64,000 nt of DNA from Flavobacterium hungaricum (GCF_015182285.1 NZ_PRDM01000004.1:62001-126000); one strand, 5' to 3'. Positions 34,038 to 43,483 are shown, counted from the stretch's first letter. Numbers and translations: made by a program. The notes: generated by a model not told the origin, from the letters alone.

Positions 34038-37000
34038 TTAAAAATTAACATTAAAACCAATTGAATAGATCGCCGTTGCAGGCAGTTTCATATTAGTTCC
34101 TGTATAAGGTAAAAAGTCAGGATCTAAACCATCTTTATTTTTTCTCCAGAAGAAACCAAGATTTCTAGCTGTAAAAGTTAAAGAAGCTCCTCGTACAAAT
34201 CCTCTGTCAATCAGGTTTGTCATATCATATTTTAATGAAAGTTCTCTAAAACGAATATGATCTCCTTGCATAACTTGATCTTCTCCAAACATATATCGTA
34301 CGTAACTTAGTCCTGTTGAGCCCTGGATTCCCGGTACAGAAGTAGTTGCCTCATCACCTGGATTTCTCCATCTTTGATCGATATCTGTATTTAAATCATA
34401 TTGATTAAATCTTCCTTGTCTGTTAACGTAACCTCCATAAGTTGGTTTAAATAATACATAATCAAACTTGTAAGTTGCCAAAATGTACAGTGACAATTTT
34501 TTATAATTGAAAGTATGACTCAAACTTCCGTAATACGAAGGAATATTGGTTCCCATGTACTTCATGTCTGCAATATCTTTTAGAGAAGTAAAAGAATTTA
34601 CGATATTACCGTCTTTATCATATACCTGAGTTCTCCCGGTTGCATCTAATCCTGCTGATCTAAAAGCAAATACACTGTTTAAAGGATAACCTTCAATTGG
34701 TGGTGTTGATCCTGTACCGTTTAAATAAGAACTGTAGTTCTGAAGACGGGTATCTGTAACTTCTGTATTGTTAAAAGAAACTACAAGAGCCGAATTCCAT
34801 GAAAAATCTTTTGCTTTAAGGATAGTTCCATTTAAATTTAAATCGATTCCATGCCCTTCTAAAGTTGCAGCATTTTGCACTAATGTATTGTTTGATACTC
34901 CGTAAAATGGTGATACCGGAAAGTCTACAATTAAATCCGTACTATTTTTTTTATAATATTCTACTGTACCGCTTAATCTGTTGTTTAAAAGCGAAAAATC
35001 CAATCCAAAATTTAAGATTGCTGTTTTTTCCCAACGCAAATTAGGGTTTGCCGGCTGGCTGATAAAAGCATACGGCTGCTGCGAAAAGTTATCTAAATCA
35101 CTTATACTAATATTTGTAAAAGGGAAAACCTCTAAGTTGATATTTCCGTTAAATCCGTAACTCGCTCTGAAAGCTAAATTATTAACTAAGTTTACGTCTT
35201 TAAGAAAAGATTCTTCTTTAATGTTCCATTTAGCTCCGGTAGACCATAAAGGCGTTCGTCTTAATTTTTTACTAACTCCAAAATTGTTATAGTCGTCTAA
35301 TCTTGCGCTTCCTGTAAGTGTATATTTATTTTTGAAAGTATAACCTGCATTTGCATAATAAGATAAAAATCTTCTCTTGAAATCTTTATGCACATTACCG
35401 TTACTTACAGTATAATTATATCCATTAACGTCTATATATTGCTGTGATGGGATATCTACAGAAGTCTGCGTTTTTGAATTATAACCATAAAGTGTTCTCG
35501 AATCCTGGGTTTCTCCAGCCTCTCTTGCTTCAATACCTCCCATAGCGTTAATCAAATGATCTTCACCAATAATGCCGTCATAATTTAATTGTCCTCGCAT
35601 TGTAGAGCTGGTTTTTCCAAATCTATTACTTTGAAAAATACCTCCTAACGGAATTCCGTATACCAAATCACCGCTACTGTTTATTGAAGTAGCTGAATTG
35701 ACAGCGTCACGGGCGTAATAGGTATTTTCATTGTACATATTATCATTTGATGAAGTCGAAGTTTCTACAGAGTACGTACCAACAGCATCTAAACCTTTTA
35801 ATAAAGGAAGTGTAGCAGAAACGGTAGCGCCAAAATTTTGTTCGTCTATGGTATTATCTCTATTGTTTAATTCATCAATGTAATTGTAAGTCCACGGTAA
35901 ATATCCAGCTTGTTCTAATGGAATTGTTTGTCCCGCATAGTAATGACGGTAATAATCAACTGAGTTACCATTATCTCCAACGATTTGATCGTAAGGCAGT
36001 AAAGTATTCAATGACGTTCCTAACGGAGAAAGTCCTAAACCGTTTTGTTGGTATTTAAAGATCGAACCTCTTAAATTTGTATTTATTTTTACATAATTAA
36101 AAAGCTTAAAATCCTGATTAGACAGTAATGTCAAACGTTGTCCGCCGGATCCTTTTGCCTGAGTTTCTTCTTTAGAATACGAACCTGACATGAAATAAGA
36201 ATAATCATTTTCTGCTCCGCTAAAAGACAAATCATAATTCTGGCTTGTTGCAGCTTGCAGCAAATACTGCTCTGCCTGACCATAAGTATTACGACCGCGT
36301 AAAACATCTAACCCGGCATCTCTCTGAGCCTGTGTGATCTGCCCGCGTTTGTACTGAAACATTAAATCCATTCCCTGGCTGACCGGAGTAGTAAGCATGT
36401 AGGTTACACTTGCCGGATCTGTAACCAGATTTTTATCTACAAATTCCTGCTCTAAATTTAAAACCTGAGACGAATTCATCAAAGGTAATTTTGACAAAGA
36501 AGGTTTGTTAGAGAAACTATAATTTTGAGAAAAATTAATTCTGGTTTGTCCCTGTTTTCCTTTTTTAGTATTAATTACCATAACCCCATTTGCCGCTCTT
36601 GCGCCATAAATAGAAGCTGCAGCTGCATCTTTTAGAAAAGTAATTTTTTCAATATCATTTGGATTTATCGTTCTAATGTCCAATTCTGTAGGTGTACCGT
36701 CAAGCACAATTAATGGCATTGCATTAGTGCCTCCAGTATCAAAAGTAGATTTTCCTCTAATGGCAACATTGTAACTCGATTTTCCTGCTCCTGCACCAAA
36801 CGTAGTTCCATACACGAAGGTATTATCAGAATCTAAAATGTTCAATTGCAAACCTGCAACCTGACCTTCTAATCTGTGCAATACGTTATTAACAGGAACT
36901 TTTTCTAAATCTTTTGCCGTAATTACAGCAAACGAACCTGTAGAACGCTCTTTATCAATATTTTGATAACCTGTAGAAACGATTTTTACTTCATCCAATT

Positions 37001-37628
37001 TGCTCACATCCTCCAGCAAAATAGGGTTGATAATCAAACTGTCCGAAACGGTGACCTCTAGTTTTTTGTACCCCATGTATTCAAAAACGAGCACATCGCC
37101 TTTTTTGGCCATGATTTCGTAAGAACCATCAAAGTTTGTAATTGCTGCATTTTTTGTGCCTTTTACCCAGATGGTTGCACCAATTAAAAATTCTTTTTTG
37201 GCATTGGTTACGACTCCCTTAATTTTGACTTTTTCGTCCATTACAGCAGCAGTGCCGCTATTTGTTTTTGGATTTACTGCAATAACAATCAGTTTATTAT
37301 TTACAAATTCTGCTTTGTAATCATCTCCAATTAATTCTTTGATCACTTCCATTACATCAGCATTGTTAACTGATATATTTACTCTTCTCTGTGCGTCAAA
37401 AACGTCATCACTGTAAAAAAACTCGACATTGGTTTTTCTCGTAATTGTTTTTAAAACATTAGACACAGACTGGTTTTTCGCGTTTATGCTTACTTTTTGG
37501 GAATAGGCAAAGGCAACAATATTGAAAAGAAATATGGATAATATTAGGGATTTCTTCATAATGTCAAGAAATTTATCCCAAAGCGCGGATTTTACCCCAC
37601 AATCTTTTGCGGATAGTTTTTTTTTCAT
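34038..37628 (-). CDS. SusC/RagA TonB-dependent transporter with STN signalling domain
   Basis: A 1196-residue outer membrane protein. After an N-terminal signal (second methionine, residue 24, is a possible start), residues about 45-110 are an STN domain (secretin/TonB N-terminus), then a carboxypeptidase-regulatory-like domain (about 133-215, with GATIWVKGTKNAAITNFDG), a plug domain (about 225-355, with PLIVLDGTPTE and AAASIYGARAANGV) and a barrel. The STN domain plus the FecR and sigma genes next to it indicate FecA-like surface signalling: substrate binding outside switches on the sigma factor. Substrate unknown. Confidence 0.95.
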   Translation of the reverse strand: MKKKLSAKDCGVKSALWDKFLDIMKKSLILSIFLFNIVAFAYSQKVSINAKNQSVSNVLKTITRKTNVEFFYSDDVFDAQRRVNISVNNADVMEVIKELIGDDYKAEFVNNKLIVIAVNPKTNSGTAAVMDEKVKIKGVVTNAKKEFLIGATIWVKGTKNAAITNFDGSYEIMAKKGDVLVFEYMGYKKLEVTVSDSLIINPILLEDVSKLDEVKIVSTGYQNIDKERSTGSFAVITAKDLEKVPVNNVLHRLEGQVAGLQLNILDSDNTFVYGTTFGAGAGKSSYNVAIRGKSTFDTGGTNAMPLIVLDGTPTELDIRTINPNDIEKITFLKDAAAASIYGARAANGVMVINTKKGKQGQTRINFSQNYSFSNKPSLSKLPLMNSSQVLNLEQEFVDKNLVTDPASVTYMLTTPVSQGMDLMFQYKRGQITQAQRDAGLDVLRGRNTYGQAEQYLLQAATSQNYDLSFSGAENDYSYFMSGSYSKEETQAKGSGGQRLTLLSNQDFKLFNYVKINTNLRGSIFKYQQNGLGLSPLGTSLNTLLPYDQIVGDNGNSVDYYRHYYAGQTIPLEQAGYLPWTYNYIDELNNRDNTIDEQNFGATVSATLPLLKGLDAVGTYSVETSTSSNDNMYNENTYYARDAVNSATSINSSGDLVYGIPLGGIFQSNRFGKTSSTMRGQLNYDGIIGEDHLINAMGGIEAREAGETQDSRTLYGYNSKTQTSVDIPSQQYIDVNGYNYTVSNGNVHKDFKRRFLSYYANAGYTFKNKYTLTGSARLDDYNNFGVSKKLRRTPLWSTGAKWNIKEESFLKDVNLVNNLAFRASYGFNGNINLEVFPFTNISISDLDNFSQQPYAFISQPANPNLRWEKTAILNFGLDFSLLNNRLSGTVEYYKKNSTDLIVDFPVSPFYGVSNNTLVQNAATLEGHGIDLNLNGTILKAKDFSWNSALVVSFNNTEVTDTRLQNYSSYLNGTGSTPPIEGYPLNSVFAFRSAGLDATGRTQVYDKDGNIVNSFTSLKDIADMKYMGTNIPSYYGSLSHTFNYKKLSLYILATYKFDYVLFKPTYGGYVNRQGRFNQYDLNTDIDQRWRNPGDEATTSVPGIQGSTGLSYVRYMFGEDQVMQGDHIRFRELSLKYDMTNLIDRGFVRGASLTFTARNLGFFWRKNKDGLDPDFLPYTGTNMKLPATAIYSIGFNVNF

Positions 37629-37692
37629 ACTTTTAAATGTTTTGGTTGGTTAATAGATTTTGAACTCTTTTTTTCGACTGAACAAATACTCG

Positions 37693-37719
37693 CCGGGAAA
37701 TGGTGCAAACATTTTCCGG
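37693..37719. repeat. Hairpin between fecR and susC
   Basis: CCGGGAAATG and CATTTTCCGG form a 10-bp stem with one G-U pair and a 7-base loop, 10 bases past the fecR stop. The T-run lies on the plus-strand side, so as read by the minus-strand operon it is a hairpin without a terminator tail; it might partly uncouple the regulators from susC. Confidence 0.5.
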
Positions 37720-37728
37720 TTTTTTGTT

Positions 37729-38931
37729 TTATTTACTTACGGTTACTTCATACGTTTGGTTTAGTTTGGTTATTTTATATTTCACATTCGATGTTTTACT
37801 AATAATGTCCAGAAATTGATCGATTGGTTCGTCTTTTAAAACAATTCCGGTAAATTTTATCTGCTCCAGTGCTTTTTGTTCGAACTTCACATTAAAGTTG
37901 TACCATCTTGCCATTTTGGTCAAAATGTTTTTCAGATTTTCATTTTCAAAATAAAACTTGCCGTCTTTCCATGCAGTATAAACGGCCGGGTCAACTGTTG
38001 CGATTCTTAATGTTTCGTTACGAACTCTGGCTTGCTGCCCTGGTGTCAAAATAGTCGGTTCACTTTCTTTTGATTTGCTTATTCCAGAAATTGCAACTTT
38101 GCCTTCGGCAAGTGTGGTTTCAAAATTTCGGTCTTCATCATAAGCACTTATATTAAAATGCGTTCCTAATACGGTAACATTTCCAGATTTTGTTTTAACA
38201 GTAAACGGACTGTGCACATTTTTACTGACTTCAAAGTAAGCTTCTCCTTCAAGGGTTACGGTTCTTTTGTCACCGCTAAATTCTACAGGATATTTTAAAG
38301 AAGATTTGGAGTTGAGCCAGACTTTGGTTCCGTCTGAAAGATTTACGGCATAAATTCCGCCTACTGGAACAATTAACGTATTGTCTCCTGTAGAAATCAC
38401 TCCTTTTAAATCTTTGGAATCGTAAACCAAAACATGATTTACATTCGAAATTATACCATTTTTAGAAACGATTTTTTCTTTTTTAGGTTCTAATGAAACA
38501 ACACTTCCGTCTGCCAAAACCAAAGTAGGATGATTGTATTTTGGCTCAATGCTTTTTACCTCTACTACTTGATTGTTAGAAACGCTGGTCGTATTTAAAT
38601 AAAAGAAAACAGAAGAGATTCCTGCCAAAAGCACTAAAACTGCTGCATACCTCAACATTTTGCTATAAGTAAAAAGTGAAATCACAGGTTTCTCAACTAA
38701 ATTGATTTTTCCCTGAATTCTTTCAAATGCAGCATCGGTATTGACAGCACTATAAAATTTTTCTTTTGATTTTAAAGTTTCTAAATCAATAACTTTTTGA
38801 TAATATTCTTGATTTTCGGGTACAGAAAGCCATTCCTGCAAAAGAGCATTTTCTTCAATCGATAATTCTCCTACAAGCAGTTCTTTCCTGATAAGAGCAG
38901 CGATTACAAATTCTTTCTTTCCTGAATACAT
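37729..38931 (-). CDS. FecR family anti-sigma factor
   Basis: A 400-residue inner membrane protein. Residues 1-85 are the cytoplasmic anti-sigma part, one membrane helix lies at about 92-110, then a FecR periplasmic domain (about 170-275, with VWLNSKSSLKYPVEF and VLGTHFNISAYDED) and a C-terminal DUF4974-like domain (about 315-395). It would hold the neighbouring ECF sigma factor and receive the signal from the STN domain of the SusC protein. It lies about 100 bases after the sigma gene. Confidence 0.95.
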   Translation of the reverse strand: MYSGKKEFVIAALIRKELLVGELSIEENALLQEWLSVPENQEYYQKVIDLETLKSKEKFYSAVNTDAAFERIQGKINLVEKPVISLFTYSKMLRYAAVLVLLAGISSVFFYLNTTSVSNNQVVEVKSIEPKYNHPTLVLADGSVVSLEPKKEKIVSKNGIISNVNHVLVYDSKDLKGVISTGDNTLIVPVGGIYAVNLSDGTKVWLNSKSSLKYPVEFSGDKRTVTLEGEAYFEVSKNVHSPFTVKTKSGNVTVLGTHFNISAYDEDRNFETTLAEGKVAISGISKSKESEPTILTPGQQARVRNETLRIATVDPAVYTAWKDGKFYFENENLKNILTKMARWYNFNVKFEQKALEQIKFTGIVLKDEPIDQFLDIISKTSNVKYKITKLNQTYEVTVSK

Positions 38932-39032
38932 GTTTTTTTGATATTAAGTCTCTATTATTAACACTTTAAATAAATGTTATATAAGTAAGAGTACGAAATA
39001 CCAAAAATGGGTGGAAAGATTTTTGATTTTTT

Positions 39033-39512
39033 TTAAAGAAAAAGCAAAATAAATAAAAGTTCGGAGTGATTCTTGAGCTTTTCTTTCAATAATTCGATGG
39101 CGCGGGCACGCTGCGACTTAACTGTATTGATAGAAATATTAAGCTGTTCGGCGATGTCTTTGTACTTCATTCCTTCCAGACAGGAAAGTTCAAAAACTTC
39201 TTTACATTTTTCCGGCAGCGAGTTTAAAGCATCCATTAAAACCGAATATAATTCTTCTTCCAGAATGTTAAAGTCAAAGTCTGTTGTCTGGTCTGAAAGT
39301 TTAGGATCTAGTTCGACAACTTTTTGTTCTTTTTTTAAAGCCAATAAAGAACCATTGCGAACCATAGTATATAAATAGGACTTAACATCGATTATTTTTT
39401 CAAATTTGATGCGGTTTTCCCAAAGCTGCAGCATTACATTTTCTACCACTTCTTCGGCAAGAAAATTATCTTTTACAAAACCAAAACTATAACTCACAAG
39501 TCTTGGATACAA
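39033..39512 (-). CDS. ECF-type RNA polymerase sigma factor (N-terminus probably longer)
   Basis: A 159-residue sigma-70 protein as printed. Region 2 shows NFLAEEVVENVMLQLWENR (about 15-33) and DVKSYLYTMVRN; region 4 shows LPEKCKEVFELSCLEGMKYKDIAEQLNISINTVKSQRARA (written in two parts: LPEKCKEVFELSCLEG, then MKYKDIAEQLNIS and NTVKSQRARA). The TTG start at 39512 cuts off the start of region 2: the frame stays open upstream and encodes EAYYKELFYSL, normal for the family, but holds no ATG, GTG or TTG before the stop. ATT at 39573-39575 is a candidate start. It should drive the SusCD locus. Confidence 0.9.
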   Translation of the reverse strand: MYPRLVSYSFGFVKDNFLAEEVVENVMLQLWENRIKFEKIIDVKSYLYTMVRNGSLLALKKEQKVVELDPKLSDQTTDFDFNILEEELYSVLMDALNSLPEKCKEVFELSCLEGMKYKDIAEQLNISINTVKSQRARAIELLKEKLKNHSELLFILLFL

Positions 39513-39594
39513 AGAATAAAAAAGTTCTTTGTAGTACGCTTCATCAATACGAATATTTTCTTTTTCTGAATTAATTTTGTGTTTGTTTATGAAG

Positions 39595-39602
39595 CAAATA
39601 TA
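39595..39602 (-). promoter_or_regulatory. -7 promoter element of the ECF sigma gene
   Basis: TATATTTG on the minus strand, an exact TAnnTTTG match. A TTG precedes it only 13-14 bases away, so the -33 part is poor. Transcription would start near 39588, just upstream of the extended sigma reading frame, which limits the true start to the stretch between there and 39512. Confidence 0.4.
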
Positions 39603-39679
39603 AATTTTATATCAACAAAACCTTAATTTGACCAAACAATTAGCATCAATTCGGCACATATACTGCAAAAAAGTAAGAA

Positions 39680-39706
39680 TAGAATGCTTTTTTATAAAAC
39701 ATTCTA
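39680..39706 (-). terminator. Possible weak terminator after xdhC
   Basis: TAGAATG and CATTCTA form a 7-bp stem with a 13-base AT-rich loop about 18 bases past the xdhC stop. On the minus strand a T-rich stretch (ACTTTTTTGC) follows after a few bases. Weak by eye. Confidence 0.35.
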
Positions 39707-39723
39707 AATGATAGTTAAAAAAA

Positions 39724-40728
39724 TTATTTACTTACTGAACAACAAGCATGTTCGATCTCTTTTTGATTTGTCCGCCAAATACTTGTAATTTCTGCCATGA
39801 TGGCTAATGCTATTTCTTCTGGAGTTTTGCTCCCGATAGACAATCCTGCAGGACCATGAATTTTGTCAAATTCAAAATCATCAATAAACAACTCGGTTTC
39901 CAGAATGGCATTTAGAAGTTTTTCTCTTCGATGCACGGGGCCTAGAAGACCAATATACCGAACTTTTGAAGTAATGATTTGGAGTAAAAAACGTAAATCT
40001 TTAGAAAAATTATGACTCATGACAACAACGGCAGTATTTTTACAAAATAAGTCTTGATCCAAATCTTCTGGTTTCATTGTTAAAACTGATTTTGCAAACG
40101 GGAAATCAGCACCATCAACGCTACTGTATTCAGAACCTATTACAATAACTTCCCAACCTAAAAAGGAAGCCATTTGGCTTAATTTTGCCGCGTCGTGTTC
40201 TATTCCAAAAATACACAATCGGTTTAGGGGTTCTATCTTTTGCGTATAAATCCGATTATCAGAATCTTTCTTGTAATTAGAATGGTAAATAACAATGTCC
40301 TTGAAGATAAACGAAGTTCCGAAATCGGGTCTGCTTATTTCATCGGCCAAAAAAGAAAAGGATAAAGAAAAATCCTGTCTTTGCTGTATCGCATCTTCAA
40401 TTAAATTGAGGAGTTCGTTATTAGGATAAAATAATTCTATTAAAATATAAATACTGCCTTCGCATCCTAATCTGAAACGACCGTCATATTTAAATACTTT
40501 TGGGCAGCCGGAAGCAAATACACTATCGGCTTGTCTGATTACTTCTTTTTCTACACAACCGCCGCTTAGTGCTCCTGTTATATTTTCAAATTGGTCAATA
40601 AGCATTTGAGTTCCTTCTTTACGATAAGAAGAACCTTCTACATGAACAATGGTTGCCAGAACTGTTCGTGTATTTTTTTGAGCAGCTTTTTTGTAGGATG
40701 CTATTATTTGTAAAAATTCGTGGGTCAT
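39724..40728 (-). CDS. xdhC: XdhC/CoxI family molybdenum cofactor insertion protein
   Basis: A 334-residue cytoplasmic protein. The N-terminal XdhC/CoxI domain shows TIVHVEGSSYRKEGTQML and ALSGGCVEKEV (residues 26-65); the C-terminal Rossmann-like domain contains RLCIFGIEHDAAKL and ends with HGPAGLSIGSKTPEEIALAI. XdhC binds molybdenum cofactor, helps sulfurate it and loads xanthine dehydrogenase. It ends the five-gene set led by the fused dehydrogenase, which supports the assignment of that enzyme. Confidence 0.93.
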   Translation of the reverse strand: MTHEFLQIIASYKKAAQKNTRTVLATIVHVEGSSYRKEGTQMLIDQFENITGALSGGCVEKEVIRQADSVFASGCPKVFKYDGRFRLGCEGSIYILIELFYPNNELLNLIEDAIQQRQDFSLSFSFLADEISRPDFGTSFIFKDIVIYHSNYKKDSDNRIYTQKIEPLNRLCIFGIEHDAAKLSQMASFLGWEVIVIGSEYSSVDGADFPFAKSVLTMKPEDLDQDLFCKNTAVVVMSHNFSKDLRFLLQIITSKVRYIGLLGPVHRREKLLNAILETELFIDDFEFDKIHGPAGLSIGSKTPEEIALAIMAEITSIWRTNQKEIEHACCSVSK

Positions 40729-40757
40729 TTATCCTGCGGTTTAAGCTTTGGTACTAC

Positions 40758-42284
40758 TTAATTGTTGCCAAAAAGGTTTTTATAGTTGATCTGAATGTAT
40801 TCTAGAATTTCACTGGAAGAAGGTTTGGGATTCCCCGTCATGTCTTCTAGAACATCTGCTATCAAATGATGTAAATCGTTTACGTGCAGTTCTCCTGCCT
40901 GCAAATTCCATTCTAATGGAGTAACAGTGGGAATGTCTTCTTTTCGGGCGTATTCTAATTCTAATAAGGAAGAAAAATCAGGCGCCGCTTTATCTCTTTC
41001 GGTAAGATGTCCTTCAAGATTAAAACAATTTTGAACCGTTTTTATAATAGAAGAATGATCAAATGGAATGTACCCATCTGGTCTTGCAATAAGTCCTTTT
41101 TTGATATAAGGATTAACTACGACGCAAGGTACACGCACCCCAAAACGATTGAAAAGGAATCCGTCCTGACCGGCTCGCTCATCTGCGTAAGGATTTTTTG
41201 CTCCGCTTGGAGGTGCCACGTGATCATAGGTACCACCATGTTCATCATAAGTGATAATAAACATGGTTTGATGAAAAACAGGTGATTCTTTTATCATATT
41301 GTAAAGATCTGCAATAAGCTTTTCACCGGCTCTAATATCGGTCGGCGGATGCTGATCGTTTTGCCCTGTTCCACCGTAATTTGGTTCTAAGAAAGAATAA
41401 CTGGGCAGGTTTCCGTTTTTGCAATTTGCCTCAAAATCAGACAATGTCCCAAAATTATTATTGTATTTAGCATCATGCAGCTGCGTCATGATCAATCGGG
41501 TAAGCGAAAAATGATTGTCTCCAAATTCTCCGTCCTGATCTTTAGAACTGGCAAAGTCATTGTTGCCAAAAATCCCCCAGCTTAAATCGTTTCTCCCGCT
41601 GTCAATCGCATCTTGTATTTGGTTAAAGATCGTTTTTGCATCACATTGCGCAACAGGATTGTTGTTTACATGTCCTGTAGAGGTTGCAGCGTGCACAAAG
41701 TCACGATTCGGAATCGTCTGACTGGGCACCGAGCAATGATAATGGTCACAAACAGCAAAACTCTTGGCCAATTCGCTTAAAACAGGGGTTTGTTCTGGAG
41801 TGTAACATTTCATTATAGCCCTAGGGTTTGTTGGATTATCGCCAAAACTAAAGGCTCCATAGAGCATTGCATTTTGATAATTTTGAACAAATCCCATATT
41901 AATAGCGGGCGGAGCATATTGCTGTGCTACCTCATACTTTAAAAACAACTGGTGATTGGTGTCTTTAAAACCTTCACCCGGATCTGGATTCGGAAGGGTA
42001 AAATCTACTGGATTTGGAATATATTCGTCTCTTCTTTTTTTGGCTTGACCGTTTTTCTCAATCATCACTTTTTCAATGAACGGTATACCATCTGAGTCTA
42101 TATTCTCAAGAGGATTCCAAAGGTCTTTGTTGAGCCCTTCAAATTGTTGGTCATGAGGCGGAACCTCATCTGCGTATAACCAGCCTAATAAATTATCAAA
42201 AGATCTGTTTTCTAACATGAGCACGACGATGTGCTTTATTGTACTCTGTAACTTGTCTTTATTAGGAGTGAGATATTGGTTCAT
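40758..42284 (-). CDS. Phospholipase C / acid phosphatase (PLC family, PF04185-type) enzyme
   Basis: A 508-residue phosphoesterase of the bacterial phospholipase C/AcpA family. The N-terminal HIVVLMLENRSFDNLLGW motif (residues 18-35) carries the metal-site Glu and Asn; FIITYDEHGGTYDHVAPP (near residue 345) holds the second metal ligands, and VPCVVVNPYIKKG and DHSSIIKTVQ complete the family pattern. It has no signal peptide or Tat motif, unlike most relatives. Substrate may be a phospholipid, a nucleotide or another phosphate ester. 29 bases before xdhC and 35 bases after the DNase II gene. Confidence 0.9.
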   Translation of the reverse strand: MNQYLTPNKDKLQSTIKHIVVLMLENRSFDNLLGWLYADEVPPHDQQFEGLNKDLWNPLENIDSDGIPFIEKVMIEKNGQAKKRRDEYIPNPVDFTLPNPDPGEGFKDTNHQLFLKYEVAQQYAPPAINMGFVQNYQNAMLYGAFSFGDNPTNPRAIMKCYTPEQTPVLSELAKSFAVCDHYHCSVPSQTIPNRDFVHAATSTGHVNNNPVAQCDAKTIFNQIQDAIDSGRNDLSWGIFGNNDFASSKDQDGEFGDNHFSLTRLIMTQLHDAKYNNNFGTLSDFEANCKNGNLPSYSFLEPNYGGTGQNDQHPPTDIRAGEKLIADLYNMIKESPVFHQTMFIITYDEHGGTYDHVAPPSGAKNPYADERAGQDGFLFNRFGVRVPCVVVNPYIKKGLIARPDGYIPFDHSSIIKTVQNCFNLEGHLTERDKAAPDFSSLLELEYARKEDIPTVTPLEWNLQAGELHVNDLHHLIADVLEDMTGNPKPSSSEILEYIQINYKNLFGNN

Positions 42285-42319
42285 CTTGCTTTGGTTTTGT
42301 GATAAGAATCGGGTATCGT

Positions 42320-43381
42320 TTAGTGTGTTGCCGTGATTAAGTTCTGTGCATCAACTCTTGTGTGTCCTGGAGGCGAGACAATCAGATCTGTTTTTGACAA
42401 AGCGGTCCATAATGTATTGTCTTGAAATGCAATAGTACCGCCGCCGCGTTTTTCCTGAGAGATCATACGATTGATGTCTCCTACGCACACCCAGTCAGAG
42501 TCGGTGGTAACAGCCCATTTAGCATGGTCGTGTGTTTCTGGCCAGTTCCACGGAACCCCAAGCGGACTTAGATCGATATATTTAACATCGAAAGTTTTAT
42601 GAATACCGTCGCTGTCTAATGTTGGCGGAATTTTGCCTCGAATCCAGGTTTCTACATTAATATCTGCTCCAAGCGTAGGCCCCACCAGATCGTTCCAGAA
42701 ATCCTTATTCCATTTTACATTTTTTGCAATGACTTTAAAATCAAATCCTCCTCTCGATTGATACGACAATACATCTGAATCTCCTGCGGGATCAGGATTT
42801 AGCGGCTGGCTAAGTAAATAAAGCGGATCATTCTTATCTAATGAGGAAGGAATGCGGGGTACATATACTTGCGGTACTTGATGGTTTGCCATCTGAGCTG
42901 CAATTTTACTTGCTGTTTCAATATCTATAGAAATACAAAGATAGGTTTGCCCATATTCTGGAGTCGGCATCGAGGTTGCTTCTGCATCGGCATATTTTGG
43001 CCATGAATGCAATACCCATAAAGCAGTTTTGGTATCGGTATCAAAAGCAAGCACTCCTTTGGTATGCCCGTACGAACTACTGTCTGTTCTGTTGGCATCG
43101 GCAGGCATTTCGTCATTATAAAGAATCCATCCTGTAGTAGGCGACGGATTATCAAAAACTGCCTTTAACGTAAGATCAAGCGCCCCTTTTCCGTCTGTCA
43201 GTAAATTAGGCGATTGAACAACTTTTTTTATATTAGGATCATAATAAATGTATTCGTAACCAGTAGCTGTAGGGTCGTTTGCTGTTTTTCCAAGTTTAGG
43301 AACTTTATATGCGAACCACCAATCCACTGGGTTACCGCTTTCATCTAATGCAGAAATTCCGTTATTGATAGTATTAGCCAT
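42320..43381 (-). CDS. Deoxyribonuclease II family protein
   Basis: A 353-residue protein that matches the DNase II fold, a two-part phospholipase-D-like enzyme with HxK motifs. Visible are WWFAYKVPK with GYEYIYYD at the start, YGHTKGVLAFD (His106, Lys108) followed by WVLHSWPKY, and in the second half HDHAKWAV (His286, Lys288) with CVGDINRMISQEKRGGGT. DNase II cuts DNA without metal, leaving 3'-phosphates. No signal peptide is visible. The family is best known from animals, with scattered bacterial members; this one sits between phosphoesterase and cytochrome genes of the xanthine dehydrogenase set. Confidence 0.82.
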   Translation of the reverse strand: MANTINNGISALDESGNPVDWWFAYKVPKLGKTANDPTATGYEYIYYDPNIKKVVQSPNLLTDGKGALDLTLKAVFDNPSPTTGWILYNDEMPADANRTDSSSYGHTKGVLAFDTDTKTALWVLHSWPKYADAEATSMPTPEYGQTYLCISIDIETASKIAAQMANHQVPQVYVPRIPSSLDKNDPLYLLSQPLNPDPAGDSDVLSYQSRGGFDFKVIAKNVKWNKDFWNDLVGPTLGADINVETWIRGKIPPTLDSDGIHKTFDVKYIDLSPLGVPWNWPETHDHAKWAVTTDSDWVCVGDINRMISQEKRGGGTIAFQDNTLWTALSKTDLIVSPPGHTRVDAQNLITATH

Positions 43382-43413
43382 TTTTTATTTTATAAGGTTG
43401 GGTTATAATAGTG

Positions 43414-43475
43414 CATGCTAATTATACCGATCCAAATTGTTAAACTTGAATCGGTATTTTTTAGAATCTAGCATG
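43414..43475. repeat. Two-part hairpin between the haem lipoprotein and DNase II genes
   Basis: An outer 7-bp pair (CATGCTA 43414-43420, TAGCATG 43469-43475) encloses an inner 7-bp pair (TACCGAT 43425-43431, ATCGGTA 43450-43456). It fills the 102-base gap. No T-run follows on the minus strand, so a processing or attenuation role is more likely than full termination. Confidence 0.5.
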
Positions 43476-43483
43476 TTATAAGA

